Shown piece by piece: positions 16,961 through 28,950 of a stretch of DNA of 64,000 nt. Origin of the DNA: Pseudomonas sp. UFMG81 (GTDB lineage: Bacteria; Pseudomonadota; Gammaproteobacteria; Pseudomonadales; Pseudomonadaceae); contig NZ_JACAFQ010000011.1 in the NCBI RefSeq assembly GCF_015354575.1, positions 64,078 to 128,077 of the forward strand, given 5' to 3'. The notes beneath the pieces are model-generated. The model searched no databases, had not been told where the DNA came from, and worked only from the letters and a program-made list of their open reading frames with translations. Numbering within the stretch: position 1 is the stretch's first letter; each line of letters starts with the position of its first letter. Both the position numbers and the translations under genes were made by a program.

Positions 16961-17863
16961 TCAGGCGGGCGGCGTGACCGGCTGCCCGCCCAGCAAGGCG
17001 GCGAAGGCCCGCGCCATCGCCGAGCCTTCGCCGCTGCGCCGCACCAGCCACACGGCGGTGTCGGCGCCCTCGTCCAACAGGGTGCGGTAGACCACCCCGT
17101 CGATGCGCATGCGCTGGAACGACGCTGGCAGCACCGATACCCCCAACCCCGCCGACACCAGGCCGATGATGGTCATCGCCTCCCCCGCCTCCTGGGCGAA
17201 GTGCGGGCTGAAACCGGCCTGGCGCGCCAGGCTCAGCAACTGCGCATGCAGGCCGCTGCCGTAGCTGCGCGGGAAGAACACGAAGGGCTCGTCGGCCAGG
17301 GCCTGCATGTACAGCCCCTGCTCGCTGCCCTGGGCCAGTGGGTGCGAGGCATTGAGCACCACTACCAGCGGCTCGCGCAGCAACTCGGTGGCCACCACCC
17401 CTTCCGGTAGCGGCATCGGCCGCATCAGGCCCACTTCGATGGTTTCATCCAACACCCCCTCGGCGACATCGCGGCTGCTCAGTTCCTTGAGGTTCAGGTG
17501 CACTGCCGGGAACTGCTGGCGGAATGCATGCAAGGCCTTGGGCAGCCTGGAGGTGAAGGGCGCCGAGGAGGTGAAGCCAATCTTCAGCTCACCCAGTTCA
17601 CCCAGCTGCGCACGCCGTGCCACATCAGCGGCTTTCTCCACCTGGGCCAGCACCTGGCGGGCTTCGTCGAGGAACAGCCGTCCGGCCTCGCTCAGTTCGA
17701 CCCGACGGTTGGTGCGCTCGAACAGGCGCGCGCCGAGCTCCTGCTCCAGGGCCTGGATTTGCTGGCTCAGCGGTGGTTGCGAGATACCCAGTTGCTGGGC
17801 GGCGCGGCCGAAGTGCAGCTCTTCGGCCACGGCGATGAAATAACGCAGGTGACGCAGCTCCAT
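16961..17863 (-). CDS. LysR-family transcriptional regulator
   Basis: 300 residues. The N-terminal winged helix (MELRHLRYFIAVAEELHFG, then AAQQLGISQPPLSQQI) is followed by a periplasmic-binding-protein-like effector domain. ATG 17863 is chosen over a longer frame because it gives the canonical LysR N-terminus. It is divergent from an MFS exporter gene across 112 bp, so it probably controls that exporter in response to the exporter's substrate. It converges with the aryl-polyene row, and the two stops are only 4 nt apart. Confidence 0.93.
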   Translation of the reverse strand: MELRHLRYFIAVAEELHFGRAAQQLGISQPPLSQQIQALEQELGARLFERTNRRVELSEAGRLFLDEARQVLAQVEKAADVARRAQLGELGELKIGFTSSAPFTSRLPKALHAFRQQFPAVHLNLKELSSRDVAEGVLDETIEVGLMRPMPLPEGVVATELLREPLVVVLNASHPLAQGSEQGLYMQALADEPFVFFPRSYGSGLHAQLLSLARQAGFSPHFAQEAGEAMTIIGLVSAGLGVSVLPASFQRMRIDGVVYRTLLDEGADTAVWLVRRSGEGSAMARAFAALLGGQPVTPPA

Positions 17864-17913
17864 GGCGGGCTCCGAACAGGTCGTCAAACGTCTTAAACAG
17901 GTCGAACAATATA

Positions 17914-17927
17914 TTGGATCTAATCAA
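17914..17927. promoter_or_regulatory. Candidate LysR operator between the regulator and MFS genes
   Basis: TTGGATCTAATCAA is an imperfect dyad fitting the LysR T-N11-A rule. It sits in the AT-rich centre of the divergent intergenic region (17864-17975), between two TATAT stretches. It is consistent with autoregulation and control of the exporter; this is inference from position and symmetry. Confidence 0.4.
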
Positions 17928-17975
17928 TAGCCAGCTATATGATTTTTTCCATCGCAACGCCCGAGGTGCCCCTCC

Positions 17976-19217
17976 GTGAGATCTGCCGCCGCCCCCCTGC
18001 CTGTCGAACCCGAGCCTGTCTTCAACGACATCTGGATCGAAAAAGGCACCCCTGCCTTCATGAAAACCGTACTGGCCCTGTTCAGCGGCGGCTTCGCCAC
18101 CTTCGCCCTGCTGTACTGCGTGCAGCCGATGATGCCGCTGCTGTCGCAGGAGTTCGCCATCAATGCCGCGCAGAGCAGCCTGGTGTTGTCGGTGTCCACC
18201 GCCATGCTGGCCATCGGGTTGCTGGTCACCGGGCCGATTTCCGACCGCATCGGGCGCAAGCCGGTGATGGTCTGCGCCCTGCTCTGCGCGGCCCTGGCGA
18301 CCCTGGCCAGCGCGGTAATGCCGAGCTGGGAGCTGGTGCTGGCCAGCCGCGCGCTGGTGGGCCTGGCGCTGAGCGGCCTGGCGGCGGTGGCGATGACCTA
18401 TCTGAGCGAAGAAATCCACCCACAGCACATTGGCCTGGCCATGGGCCTGTACATCGGTGGCAACGCCATTGGCGGCATGAGTGGGCGGCTGATCACCGGG
18501 GTGCTGATCGACTTCGTCAGCTGGCACACGGCGATGCTGGTGATTGGCGGCCTGGCGTTGGTGGCGGCCGTGGTGTTCTGGAAAGTGCTGCCCGAGTCGC
18601 GCAACTTCCGGCCGCAGACGCTGAACCCGCGCAGCCTGCTGGACGGCTTCGTCATGCACTTCAAGGATGCCGGGCTGCCCTGGCTGTTCCTCGAAGCCTT
18701 CCTGCTGATGGGCGCCTTCGTCACCCTGTTCAACTACATCGGCTACCGCCTGCTGGCCGGGCCCTATCACATGAACCAGGCGCTGGTCGGGTTGCTGTCG
18801 GTGGTGTACCTGTCGGGGATCTACAGCTCGGCGCAGGTCGGCGCGCTGGCCGACAAGCTGGGCCGGCGCAAGGTGTTCTGGGCCAGCATCGTGGTGATGG
18901 CCGGTGGGTTGCTGATGACCCTGGCCAGCCCATTGGCGCTGATCATCGTGGGGATGCTGGTGTTCACCTTCGGCTTCTTTGGCGCGCACTCGGTGGCCAG
19001 CAGCTGGATTGGCCGGCGGGCGCTGAAAGCCAAGGGGCAGGCGTCATCGCTGTACCTGTTCTGCTATTACGCGGGGTCGAGTGTGGCGGGGACGGCGGGT
19101 GGGGTGTTCTGGCACCAGTGGGGGTGGAACGGGATCGGGGTGTTCATTGGCAGTTTGCTGGGGGTGGCGTTGCTGGTGGCGGTGCGGTTAAGCAAGTTAC
19201 CGCCAAAGACTGCCTGA
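17976..19217 (+). CDS. MFS transporter (YnfM-like efflux family)
   Basis: 413 residues with 12 predicted membrane helices. The first begins near residue 30, and the MFS loop motif GPISDRIGRKPVM lies between helices 2 and 3, with a related ALADKLGRRKVFW in the second half. It resembles the YnfM-type proton-driven exporters; the substrate is unknown. The start is GTG 17976 with a GAGG ribosome site 9 nt upstream. It is divergent from the LysR gene. A REP cluster follows its stop. Confidence 0.9.
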   Translation: MRSAAAPLPVEPEPVFNDIWIEKGTPAFMKTVLALFSGGFATFALLYCVQPMMPLLSQEFAINAAQSSLVLSVSTAMLAIGLLVTGPISDRIGRKPVMVCALLCAALATLASAVMPSWELVLASRALVGLALSGLAAVAMTYLSEEIHPQHIGLAMGLYIGGNAIGGMSGRLITGVLIDFVSWHTAMLVIGGLALVAAVVFWKVLPESRNFRPQTLNPRSLLDGFVMHFKDAGLPWLFLEAFLLMGAFVTLFNYIGYRLLAGPYHMNQALVGLLSVVYLSGIYSSAQVGALADKLGRRKVFWASIVVMAGGLLMTLASPLALIIVGMLVFTFGFFGAHSVASSWIGRRALKAKGQASSLYLFCYYAGSSVAGTAGGVFWHQWGWNGIGVFIGSLLGVALLVAVRLSKLPPKTA

Positions 19218-19221
19218 TCGC

Positions 19222-19326
19222 TGGGGCCGCTTTGCGGCCCTTTCGCGACACAAGGCCGCTCCTACAGGGGTACGCGTTTCCCTGTAGGAGCGGCCTTGTG
19301 TCGCGATGGGCTGCGCAGCAGCCCCT
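19222..19326. repeat. REP doublet (BIME-like) after the MFS gene
   Basis: Perfect 27-bp inverted arms at 19243-19269 and 19280-19306 carry the GTAGGAGCGG REP core. Smaller hairpins flank them at 19223-19240 (GGGCCGC arms) and 19308-19325 (GGGCTG arms). It lies between the converging ends of the MFS gene and the OB-fold gene, a usual REP location, and may stabilise or terminate both transcripts. Confidence 0.85.
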
Positions 19327-19336
19327 CATTCTTCAA

Positions 19337-19684
19337 TCAGTTGATGATCTCTACGATATCCACATCCACCTCACGGCTCATGAGGTGCTTCTCCACCTCG
19401 CCGGTCAGCTTGACTTTGGTCTTGTCGTTGAACGGCGTCGGCGGCAGGTCTTCGTTGTCGATCTCGACGGTGATGGTGCCGGTGTTGTCCTTGAACTCGT
19501 ACTTGTCGTCGTTGTTGATCTTCTTGGTCACGTAGCCTTGCAGCACCACCGGGGTGTCGTCGGCGGCGTCTTTAGCTGCAGCGACGGTGGTCACGGCCTG
19601 GGCGCCGGGGCCGGTGTAGCTGGTGGCCAGGGCGGCGGTGCTGAACAGCGGGGCGAGGATCAGGGCGAGGTATTTGGCTTTCAT
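19337..19684 (-). CDS. Periplasmic OB-fold (BOF/YgiW-type) protein
   Basis: 115 residues. A signal peptide (residues 1 to about 21, ending TAALA) precedes an OB-fold stress-protein domain: QGYVTKKINNDDKYEFKD, then TITVEIDNEDL and VKLTGEVEK. YgiW/NirD-type members are small periplasmic proteins linked to stress; the ligand is unknown. ATG 19684 is chosen because it begins the signal peptide. It is a single gene between a REP doublet and the hemE terminator. Confidence 0.85.
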   Translation of the reverse strand: MKAKYLALILAPLFSTAALATSYTGPGAQAVTTVAAAKDAADDTPVVLQGYVTKKINNDDKYEFKDNTGTITVEIDNEDLPPTPFNDKTKVKLTGEVEKHLMSREVDVDIVEIIN

Positions 19685-19755
19685 GGTGATCGTGTCCTGT
19701 TTGCGTTTTGATGGCACCAGATTAACGACGATCGCTGAATTGAAACTTAATGCAA

Positions 19756-19785
19756 AAAAAGCCCGGCACGTGGCCGGGCTTTTTC
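19756..19785. terminator. Rho-independent terminator after hemE
   Basis: GCCCGGC (19761-19767) and GCCGGGC (19773-19779) with a 5-nt loop, flanked by seven A on the left and five T on the right. It can work in both directions; in the minus direction it ends hemE. Confidence 0.85.
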
Positions 19786-19800
19786 ACGTTGCGCTTCGAC

Positions 19801-20865
19801 TTACTGGTGATACTGCGCCGACAGCTCGTGCACGGCGTTGATGAACACGCCAGCGTGCTCTGGGTCAACTTCGGGGGTGATGCCGTGGCCGAGGTTGAAC
19901 ACATGGCCGCTGCCCTTGCCGTAGCTGGCGAGGATGCGCGCCACTTCCTTGCGGATGGCCTCGGGCTTGGCGTACAGCACGGTCGGGTCCATGTTGCCCT
20001 GCAACGCCACCTTGTCACCGACGCGGCGGCGGGCGTCGCCGATCTCGCAGGTCCAGTCCAGGCCCAGCGCGTCGGCGCCGGCCTCGGCGATGCTTTCCAG
20101 CCACAGGCCGCCGTTCTTGGTGAACAGGATCACCGGCACCTTGCGCCCTTCGTGCTCACGGATCAGGCCGCTGACGATCTTGCGCATGTAGTTGAGGGAG
20201 AACTCCTGGTAGGCCGCCGCCGACAGGTTGCCGCCCCAGGTGTCGAAGATCTGCACGGCCTGGGCACCGGCGAGGATCTGGCCATTGAGGTAGCTGGTGA
20301 CCGACTGGGCCAGCTTGTCCAGCAGCAGGTGCAGGGCTTCGGGGTTGTCGTAGGCCATGGCCTTGGTCTTGCGGAAGTCTTTCGACGAGCCGCCTTCGAC
20401 CATGTAGGTGGCCAGGGTCCAGGGGCTGCCGGAGAAACCGATCAACGGTACGCGGCCGTTGAGTTCGCGACGGATGGTACTGACCGCATCCATCACGTAG
20501 CCCAGGTCCTTCTGCGGGTCGGGGATCGGCAACGCCTCGATGTCCGCCGGGGTGCTGATGACCTTCTTGAAACGTGGGCCTTCGCCGGTTTCGAAGTACA
20601 GGCCCAGGCCCATGGCATCGGGGATGGTGAGGATGTCCGAGAAGAGGATGGCCGCGTCCAGCGGGTAGCGGTCCAGCGGCTGCAGGGTGACCTCGCAGGC
20701 GAACTGCGGGTTCATGCACAGGCTCATGAAGTCGCCGGCCTTGGCACGGCTGGCGCGGTACTCCGGCAGGTAGCGGCCGGCCTGGCGCATCATCCACACC
20801 GGGGTGACGTCTACGGGTTGCTTGAGCAATGCGCGAAGGAAACGGTCGTTCTTCAGGGCGGTCAT
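19801..20865 (-). CDS. hemE: Uroporphyrinogen decarboxylase
   Basis: 354 residues, normal length. It decarboxylates the four acetate side chains of uroporphyrinogen III to coproporphyrinogen III in cytosolic heme synthesis. The signature [16 protein letters not shown] is near the N-terminus, and [17 protein letters not shown] and the C-terminal [15 protein letters not shown] are present. ATG 20865 fits the family N-terminus ([14 protein letters not shown]). A terminator follows. An amidase gene lies between it and gltD. Confidence 0.97.
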   Translation of the reverse strand: MTALKNDRFLRALLKQPVDVTPVWMMRQAGRYLPEYRASRAKAGDFMSLCMNPQFACEVTLQPLDRYPLDAAILFSDILTIPDAMGLGLYFETGEGPRFKKVISTPADIEALPIPDPQKDLGYVMDAVSTIRRELNGRVPLIGFSGSPWTLATYMVEGGSSKDFRKTKAMAYDNPEALHLLLDKLAQSVTSYLNGQILAGAQAVQIFDTWGGNLSAAAYQEFSLNYMRKIVSGLIREHEGRKVPVILFTKNGGLWLESIAEAGADALGLDWTCEIGDARRRVGDKVALQGNMDPTVLYAKPEAIRKEVARILASYGKGSGHVFNLGHGITPEVDPEHAGVFINAVHELSAQYHQ

Positions 20866-20963
20866 AGCGATATCCGGCAGAATGGTGGGGGCATTTTCGC
20901 AGACCGCACGAGAAAAGGCACGGCAAGACACCGCGCCAATTTGTCTCTTCGGACAGGAAACCG

Positions 20964-22475
20964 CTAGGCCCCGCTCTGCTCGAAGGCATAGCCCAGCGCG
21001 AGCAAGGCTCGATCGCGCCATTGACCGCCGGCAAGATACAACCCGGCCAGCATCCCCTCGTCATCCCGCCCAGCGGGCACCATGAGCCCCGGATAGCCCG
21101 CCTGCGCGCCATACCCCATCAGGTTGCCCATCGGCAGGTCGACCAGCGCCTCGAGGTCATGGGCCTGGAGCGCGGTGTCGATCAGTGCACGACTCTGGTT
21201 GCGCAAGCTGTCAGCCAACAGCGAGTAGAACGGCTCGTTGAACATCAGTGCCTGGGCGCTTTCCAGCAAACCCTGGCCATGGCCTTCCGGCGATGGATTG
21301 GCCGCATTGAAGGCGATCACGTCGGCAAGGGTCTTTGGCCCGATGCCCGGTCGGCCCGCCAGGTAGTGTGCCAGCTCGCGCTTGAAGTCGAAGCGCAGCA
21401 CCGCCAGTTGCGTCTGCATCAGCGGGGGAAAGACGAAATCGACCGGCACCAGTTTTGCACCGGCGCTTTCCAGGCGCCGCGCCAGCAAGGCAAAGGCAGG
21501 ATCCTCGATCATCGCACCGCCCTGCGCGGTGACCGACGGGTAACCCAACCTGGCGCCCTTCAGCGCCTGCGCATCCAGGCCCGAGGCGTAGTCGATGAGT
21601 GAATCCGGTGCCCCTGCCGGCGCAGGCTCTGGCCTGTCCAGGCCGAACATGGCATCGAGCAGCAAGGCTGCGTCGGTCACCGTACGCGCCATGGGCCCAG
21701 GCGTATCCTGCCTGCTGGAGAGCGGTACCAGGCCGGATGTGCTGATCAGGCCTTGGGTCGGGCGCAGGCCCACCACCTGGTTCATGTAGGCTGGCCCCAT
21801 TAGCGATCCATTCGTCTCGGTGCCCACGGCAACAGGCGCCAAGCCTGCACAAACGGCCACCGCCGAACCCGCGCTCGATCCGAACACCGGCCAGCCCTTG
21901 CCCAGCGCGCTTTGCGTCTGGCCACCACGGCTACTCCAGCCGTAGGGGGCCTGCCAATCGCGAAACCCCATCCATTCGGACATGTTGGCCTTGCCGAGAA
22001 TGATCGCGCCCACGGCGCGCAGGCGCTGGACCAGGTAGGCGTCCGCCGGGGACGGTTGACCGACCAGTGCCAGCGAACCCGCACTGGTCTGCAAGTTGTC
22101 GCCGGTATCGATCGAGTCTTTGAGCAGCACGGGTATGCCGTGCAATGGACCACGGATTACCCCTCGGGCACGTTCGGTATCCAGGCATTCTGCGATATGC
22201 AGCGCGTCGGGGTTGGTTTCGATCACGGCCCTGAGCTGCGGGCCGCGCCGATTGAGCGCAGCGATGCGCGCGAGGCAGCGCTTGACCAGTTTGACGGAGG
22301 TCAGCGGGCCTTCGGCAAGGCGCGCCTGAAGCTGGGCGATGCTGGCGAAATCGTTGTCGTCCGGTTCGATGACCGAGGCGAACAACGGGCCATCGAAATC
22401 GGCTGCCGACGCATCGTTGAGAGGGAAAGGATGGGGTATTACATCAATCGGTGTTTGCTGCTTCGGCTCGTTCAT
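20964..22475 (-). CDS. Amidase-signature family hydrolase
   Basis: 503 residues. The Ser-cisSer-Lys catalytic core is visible: Lys in [15 protein letters not shown], the Gly/Ser loop [11 protein letters not shown], and [12 protein letters not shown] with the nucleophilic Ser region. No transit or lipobox sequence was seen, so it is probably cytosolic. The substrate is unknown; relatives hydrolyse simple amides, and the gene is not next to gatB. It lies between hemE and gltD, two genes often close together in Pseudomonas, so it may be a lineage-specific insertion. Confidence 0.88.
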   Translation of the reverse strand: MNEPKQQTPIDVIPHPFPLNDASAADFDGPLFASVIEPDDNDFASIAQLQARLAEGPLTSVKLVKRCLARIAALNRRGPQLRAVIETNPDALHIAECLDTERARGVIRGPLHGIPVLLKDSIDTGDNLQTSAGSLALVGQPSPADAYLVQRLRAVGAIILGKANMSEWMGFRDWQAPYGWSSRGGQTQSALGKGWPVFGSSAGSAVAVCAGLAPVAVGTETNGSLMGPAYMNQVVGLRPTQGLISTSGLVPLSSRQDTPGPMARTVTDAALLLDAMFGLDRPEPAPAGAPDSLIDYASGLDAQALKGARLGYPSVTAQGGAMIEDPAFALLARRLESAGAKLVPVDFVFPPLMQTQLAVLRFDFKRELAHYLAGRPGIGPKTLADVIAFNAANPSPEGHGQGLLESAQALMFNEPFYSLLADSLRNQSRALIDTALQAHDLEALVDLPMGNLMGYGAQAGYPGLMVPAGRDDEGMLAGLYLAGGQWRDRALLALGYAFEQSGA

Positions 22476-22604
22476 TCATCTGATTCCTTGACTGAAATTT
22501 CTCTGCAATGGAGAACGCTTCGAGTCTCGGAATCAGTGAACTCAGGAGCCAGCCCGACATTTCGCCGGGCCGGGTAGGATCCGCCCTTTTTAATGTGCCC
22601 TCAA

Positions 22605-24026
<1,422 letters not shown>

Positions 24027-24129
24027 TCAAAACCTCTTTACCGCAGTTGCCGGCATGCGCCGCAAGCTGCAAGACGATCACTTGAGCCGGGCCGGCCCCG
24101 CGCACGGGGCCGGCCACTTGCAGCTGTTG

Positions 24130-27100
24130 TTACTGCGGGTTGGCGCGGGTGCTGGACAGCAGTTGCTTGAGCGTGGCCGCCTTCGGCTTGACCAGCCAGA
24201 AGCGCCGTACGTAGTCGTCCAGGTTCTCCGAGAGCTCACGCCCCCACTCGCTGCCGGTCTCATCCACATACTCGCCCAGAACCCGCGCCAGGTGGCTGCG
24301 GTAGGCTTCCATCGCCTCACCACTGATGCGCTGGATTTCCACCAGCTCGTGGTTGAGTTTGTCGACGAAGCTGTTGTCCATGTCGAGCACGTAGGCGAAA
24401 CCGCCGGTCATGCCAGAGCCGAAGTTGTAACCGGTCTTGCCCAGGACGCAGACAAAGCCGCCGGTCATATATTCACAGCAGTGATCGCCGGTGCCCTCGA
24501 CCACAGCGTGGGCGCCGGAGTTACGCACAGCGAAGCGCTCGCCCGCGGTGCCGGCGGCGAACAGCTTGCCGCCGGTGGCGCCGTACAGGCAGGTGTTGCC
24601 GACAATGGCGCTGTGCTGGGTTTCGAACGGGCTGCCGGTCGGTGGCACGATGGTCACCTTACCGCCAGTCATGCCCTTGCCGACGTAGTCGTTGGCGTCG
24701 CCTTCCAGGTGCAGGTTCAGGCCACCGGCGTTCCACACGCCGAAGCTCTGGCCCGCGGTGCCCTTGAAGCGGAAGGTGATCGGCGCGGCGGCCATGCCCT
24801 GGTTGCCGTGCAGCTTGGCGATTTCGCCAGAGATGCGCGCACCGATGGAGCGGTCGCAGTTGCAGATGTCGAGGCTGAACTCGCCACCGGCCATGTCGCG
24901 GATCGCCGGCAATGCCATGGCGACCATCTTCTCGGCCAGCTCGCCCTGGTCGAACGGCGGGTTCTTGTCGACTTCGCAGAACTGCGGCTTGTCGGCCGGA
25001 ATGTGCGAGCTGCCCAGCAGCGGCGTCAGGTCGAGGTGGCCCTGGCGCTCGGTGTCGCCCGGCAGCACGTCGAGCAGGTCGGTACGGCCGATCAGCTCGC
25101 CCAGGCTGCGCACGCCCAGCTTGGCCAGCCACTCGCGGGTTTCTTCGGCAACGAAGGTGAAGAAGTTGATCACCATGTCGACGGTGCCGATGTAGTGGTC
25201 CTTGCGCAGCTTGTCGTTCTGCGTGGCAACACCAGTGGCGCAGTTGTTCAGGTGGCAGATGCGCAGGTACTTGCAGCCCAGGGCGATCATTGGCGCGGTG
25301 CCGAAGCCGAAGCTCTCGGCGCCGAGGATTGCGGCCTTGATCACGTCCAGGCCGGTCTTCAGGCCGCCGTCGGTCTGTACCCGCACCTTGCCGCGCAGGT
25401 CGTTGCCGCGCAGGGTCTGGTGGGTTTCAGCCAGGCCCAGTTCCCACGGGGCGCCGGCGTACTTGATCGAGGTCAGCGGCGAAGCACCGGTGCCACCGTC
25501 GTAGCCGGAGATGGTGATCAGGTCGGCATAGGCCTTGGCCACGCCGGCGGCGATGGTGCCCACGCCAGCTTCGGCGACCAGCTTGACCGAGACCAGGGCC
25601 TGCGGGTTGACCTGCTTGAGGTCGTAGATCAGCTGGGCCAGGTCTTCGATCGAGTAGATGTCGTGGTGCGGCGGCGGCGAGATCAGCGTCACGCCCGGTA
25701 CCGCATAGCGCAACTTGGCGATCAGGCCGTTGACCTTGCCGCCTGGCAGCTGGCCGCCCTCGCCGGGCTTGGCGCCCTGGGCCACCTTGATCTGCAGCAC
25801 CTCGGCGTTGACCAGGTACTCCGGGGTCACGCCAAAGCGGCCGGTGGCCACCTGCTTGATCTTCGAGCTCTTGATAGTGCCGTAGCGGGCCGGGTCTTCG
25901 CCGCCCTCACCGGAGTTGGAGCGCGCGCCCAGGCGGTTCATGGCCTCGGCCAGGGCTTCGTGGGCCTCTGGCGACAGCGCGCCCAGCGAGATGCCGGCGG
26001 AGTCGAAGCGCTTGAGGATGGCTTCCAGCGGCTCGACTTCATCCAGCGCCAGGGCCTGGTCGGCCACTTTCACTTTCAGCAGGTCGCGGATCATCGACAC
26101 CGGGCGCTGGTCGACCAGCGTGGTGTATTCCTTGAACTTGGCGTAGTCGCCCTGCTGCACGGCGGCCTGCAGGGTGTTGACCACGTCCGGGTTGTAGGCG
26201 TGGTACTCGCCACCGTGGACGAACTTGAGCAGGCCACCCTGCTGGATCGGCTTGCGCGCGCTCCAGGCTTCGGCGGCGAGCAGCTTCTGGTCGCTCTCCA
26301 GGTCTTCGAAACGCGCACCCTTGATGCGGCTCGACACGCCCTTGAAGCTCAGGCCGACCACTTCCTCGGACAGGCCGATGGCTTCGAACAGCTGGGCGCC
26401 ACGGTACGAGGTGATGGTGGAGATGCCCATCTTCGACAGGATCTTCAGCAGGCCCTTGGAGATGCCTTTGCGGTAGTACTTGAACACTTCGTCCAGATCG
26501 CCCAGCACTTCGCCGGTGCGGATCAGGTCGGCCAGCACTTCGTAGGCCAGGTACGGGTAGACGGCCGAGGCACCGAAGCCCAGCAGCACGGCGAAGTGGT
26601 GCGGGTCACGGGCGGTGGCGGTCTCGACCAGGATGTTGCTGTCGCAACGCAGGCCCTGCTCGGTCAGGCGGTGGTGTACCGCACCGACGGCCAGCGAGGC
26701 GTGCACCGGCAGCTTGCCCGGGGCGATGTAGCGGTCGCTCAGCACCAGCTGGGTCTTGCCGCTGCGCACCGCTTCTTCAGCCTGGTCGGCGATGTTGCGG
26801 ATGGCCGCTTCCAGGCCGACGCTCTGTTCATAGTTGAGGTCGATCAGCTGGCGGTCGAAGCCTTCGCGCTCCAGGTTCATCAGCGAACGCCATTTGGCGG
26901 GCGAGATGACCGGCGAGCTGAGGATCACCCGCGAGGCGTGCTCGGGGGACTCCTGGAAGATGTTGCGCTCGGCACCCAGGCAGATTTCCAGGGACATGAC
27001 GATCGCTTCGCGCAGCGGGTCGATCGGCGGGTTGGTCACCTGGGCGAACTGCTGGCGGAAGAAGTCGTACGGCGAACGCACGCGCTGGGACAGCACGGCC

Positions 27101-28575
27101 ATCGGCGTGTCGTCACCCATCGAACCGACCGCTTCCTGGCCCTGCTCACCGAGCGGACGCAGCACCTGGTCACGCTCCTCGAAGGTGACCTGGAACATCT
27201 TCATGTATTGCTTGAGCTGGTCGGCGTCGTAGCTGGCCGCGCCCTGGTCGTCGGTCAGCGTCGCCTGGATACGGGTGGCGTGCTGACGCAGCCAGCGCTT
27301 GTACGGGTGGCGCGACTTCAGGCGGTTGTCGATGGCGTCGGTGTCGAGGATCTGACCGGTCTCGGTGTCCACGGCCAGGATCTGGCCTGGGCCGACACGG
27401 CCCTTGGCCAGAACTTCCTCGGGCTGGTAGCCCCACACGCCGATTTCCGAGGCGATGGTGATGTAGCCGTTGGTGGTGGTCACCCAGCGTGCCGGGCGCA
27501 GGCCGTTGCGGTCGAGCAGGCACACCGCGTGGCGGCCTTCGGTCATGACGATACCGGCCGGGCCATCCCACGGCTCCATGTGCATGGAGTTGTATTCGTA
27601 GAAGGCGCGCAGGTCGGCGTCCATGGTCTCGACGTTCTGCCAGGCTGGCGGTACCAGCATGCGCACGCCACGGAACAGGTCGATGCCGCCGGTGACCATC
27701 AGCTCGAGCATGTTGTCCATGCTCGAGGAGTCGGAACCGACGCGGTTGACCAGCGGGCCGAGCTCTTCGAGGTCGGGGATCTGGTCGTTGGCGAACTTGG
27801 TGCGACGGGCCATGGCCCAGTTGCGGTTGCCGGTGATGGTGTTGATCTCGCCGTTGTGGGCGAGGAAGCGGAAGGGCTGGGCCAGCGGCCACTTCGGCAG
27901 GGTGTTGGTGGAGAAGCGCTGGTGGAACACGCAGATCGCGGTTTGCAGGCGCTCGTCACCGAGGTCCGGATAGAACGCCGCGAGATCGCGCGGCATCATC
28001 AGGCCTTTGTAGATGATGGTCTTGTGCGAAAAGCTGCAGATGTAGTGGTCGGTGTCGTGGGCGTTGGCCACGGACGAACGGCGACGAGCACTGAACAGCT
28101 TGATGGCGAATTCCTGATCACTCAGGCCTTCACCGCCGATGAACACCTGTTCGATCTGCGGCAGGCGCTCGAGAGCGAGGCGGCCCAGCACGCTGGTGTC
28201 GATCGGCACTTTGCGCCAGCCGACCAGCTTCAGGCCGGCGTTGACGATCTCGCGGTCCATGTTGGCGCGGGCAGCTTGGGCTTTGACCGGGTCCTGGTTG
28301 AAGAACACCATGCCGACGGCGTACTGCTTGGGCAGCTCGACGGCGAAGTGTTCCTGGGCCATGGCACGCAGGAAATGATCGGGCTTCTGCATGAGCAGAC
28401 CGCAACCGTCACCGGTCTTGCCGTCGGCGTTGATGCCGCCGCGGTGGGTCATGCAGGTCAAGGCCTGCATGGCGGTTTGCAGAAGGTGGTGACTCGGTTC
28501 GCCCGTCATATGGGCGATCAGGCCGAAACCACAGTTGTCCTTGAATTCTTCGGGATGGTACAGACCTGTTTTCAT
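24130..28575 (-). CDS. gltB: Glutamate synthase (NADPH) large subunit
   Basis: 1481 residues. The class II glutamine amidotransferase domain starts near the N-terminus, with nucleophile Cys15 in EFKDNCGFG after a short propeptide. The central and FMN-binding synthase domains follow, and the Fe-S cysteines are in [15 protein letters not shown]. The C-terminal GXGXG beta-helix is also present. It makes glutamate from glutamine-derived ammonia and 2-oxoglutarate. ATG 28575 is preferred over a frame 20 codons longer because it leaves the usual short propeptide. Confidence 0.97.
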   Translation of the reverse strand: MKTGLYHPEEFKDNCGFGLIAHMTGEPSHHLLQTAMQALTCMTHRGGINADGKTGDGCGLLMQKPDHFLRAMAQEHFAVELPKQYAVGMVFFNQDPVKAQAARANMDREIVNAGLKLVGWRKVPIDTSVLGRLALERLPQIEQVFIGGEGLSDQEFAIKLFSARRRSSVANAHDTDHYICSFSHKTIIYKGLMMPRDLAAFYPDLGDERLQTAICVFHQRFSTNTLPKWPLAQPFRFLAHNGEINTITGNRNWAMARRTKFANDQIPDLEELGPLVNRVGSDSSSMDNMLELMVTGGIDLFRGVRMLVPPAWQNVETMDADLRAFYEYNSMHMEPWDGPAGIVMTEGRHAVCLLDRNGLRPARWVTTTNGYITIASEIGVWGYQPEEVLAKGRVGPGQILAVDTETGQILDTDAIDNRLKSRHPYKRWLRQHATRIQATLTDDQGAASYDADQLKQYMKMFQVTFEERDQVLRPLGEQGQEAVGSMGDDTPMAVLSQRVRSPYDFFRQQFAQVTNPPIDPLREAIVMSLEICLGAERNIFQESPEHASRVILSSPVISPAKWRSLMNLEREGFDRQLIDLNYEQSVGLEAAIRNIADQAEEAVRSGKTQLVLSDRYIAPGKLPVHASLAVGAVHHRLTEQGLRCDSNILVETATARDPHHFAVLLGFGASAVYPYLAYEVLADLIRTGEVLGDLDEVFKYYRKGISKGLLKILSKMGISTITSYRGAQLFEAIGLSEEVVGLSFKGVSSRIKGARFEDLESDQKLLAAEAWSARKPIQQGGLLKFVHGGEYHAYNPDVVNTLQAAVQQGDYAKFKEYTTLVDQRPVSMIRDLLKVKVADQALALDEVEPLEAILKRFDSAGISLGALSPEAHEALAEAMNRLGARSNSGEGGEDPARYGTIKSSKIKQVATGRFGVTPEYLVNAEVLQIKVAQGAKPGEGGQLPGGKVNGLIAKLRYAVPGVTLISPPPHHDIYSIEDLAQLIYDLKQVNPQALVSVKLVAEAGVGTIAAGVAKAYADLITISGYDGGTGASPLTSIKYAGAPWELGLAETHQTLRGNDLRGKVRVQTDGGLKTGLDVIKAAILGAESFGFGTAPMIALGCKYLRICHLNNCATGVATQNDKLRKDHYIGTVDMVINFFTFVAEETREWLAKLGVRSLGELIGRTDLLDVLPGDTERQGHLDLTPLLGSSHIPADKPQFCEVDKNPPFDQGELAEKMVAMALPAIRDMAGGEFSLDICNCDRSIGARISGEIAKLHGNQGMAAAPITFRFKGTAGQSFGVWNAGGLNLHLEGDANDYVGKGMTGGKVTIVPPTGSPFETQHSAIVGNTCLYGATGGKLFAAGTAGERFAVRNSGAHAVVEGTGDHCCEYMTGGFVCVLGKTGYNFGSGMTGGFAYVLDMDNSFVDKLNHELVEIQRISGEAMEAYRSHLARVLGEYVDETGSEWGRELSENLDDYVRRFWLVKPKAATLKQLLSSTRANPQ

Positions 28576-28860
28576 AGACACTTTCTCACCAGGTTCACCT
28601 CTCAACCGGAGGCAAATCTCTTTTTTAACAACCACTTACCATCCACGCCGATCAAACGCCAGCTTTTTTGCGGTGGCCATGGAAAACCATTGTTGCACAG
28701 CGACAGCGATGCCCACAAATTTTCATGTCTCACCATTGAAAATTTATGTCGCAATTTTGAATGCTTTTGCGCCATGTGCCGTGGTAACGGCTTGGCTCGA
28801 GTCTGAAGCGTTTCAGCCATGACTGCAACTCGGGGCTTGTGGCCGGCAGTCTGGGACAGA
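28576..28860. other. gltB upstream region without genes
   Basis: This is most of the 375-bp gap between gltB and damX. It is clearly more AT-rich than its surroundings around 28620-28780, as expected for a promoter region. I could not pick a convincing -35/-10 pair on the minus strand. No conserved protein frame was seen. Confidence 0.5.
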
Positions 28861-28892
28861 AAAGCCTGCCGCACTTGAAGCGCAGCAGGCTA
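28861..28892 (-). terminator. Probable terminator of the pilM-damX operon
   Basis: Read on the minus strand, a GC-rich hairpin (GCCTGCTGCGC paired with a near-complementary arm ending GGCAGGC, short loop) is followed by four T. It lies about 60 nt downstream of the damX stop. Confidence 0.6.
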
Positions 28893-28950
28893 GTCGAAAG
28901 CTAGAAGTCGCTCAGCAACTGGGCGGCGGGGTGGTGCCGCCCGGAAGGTG

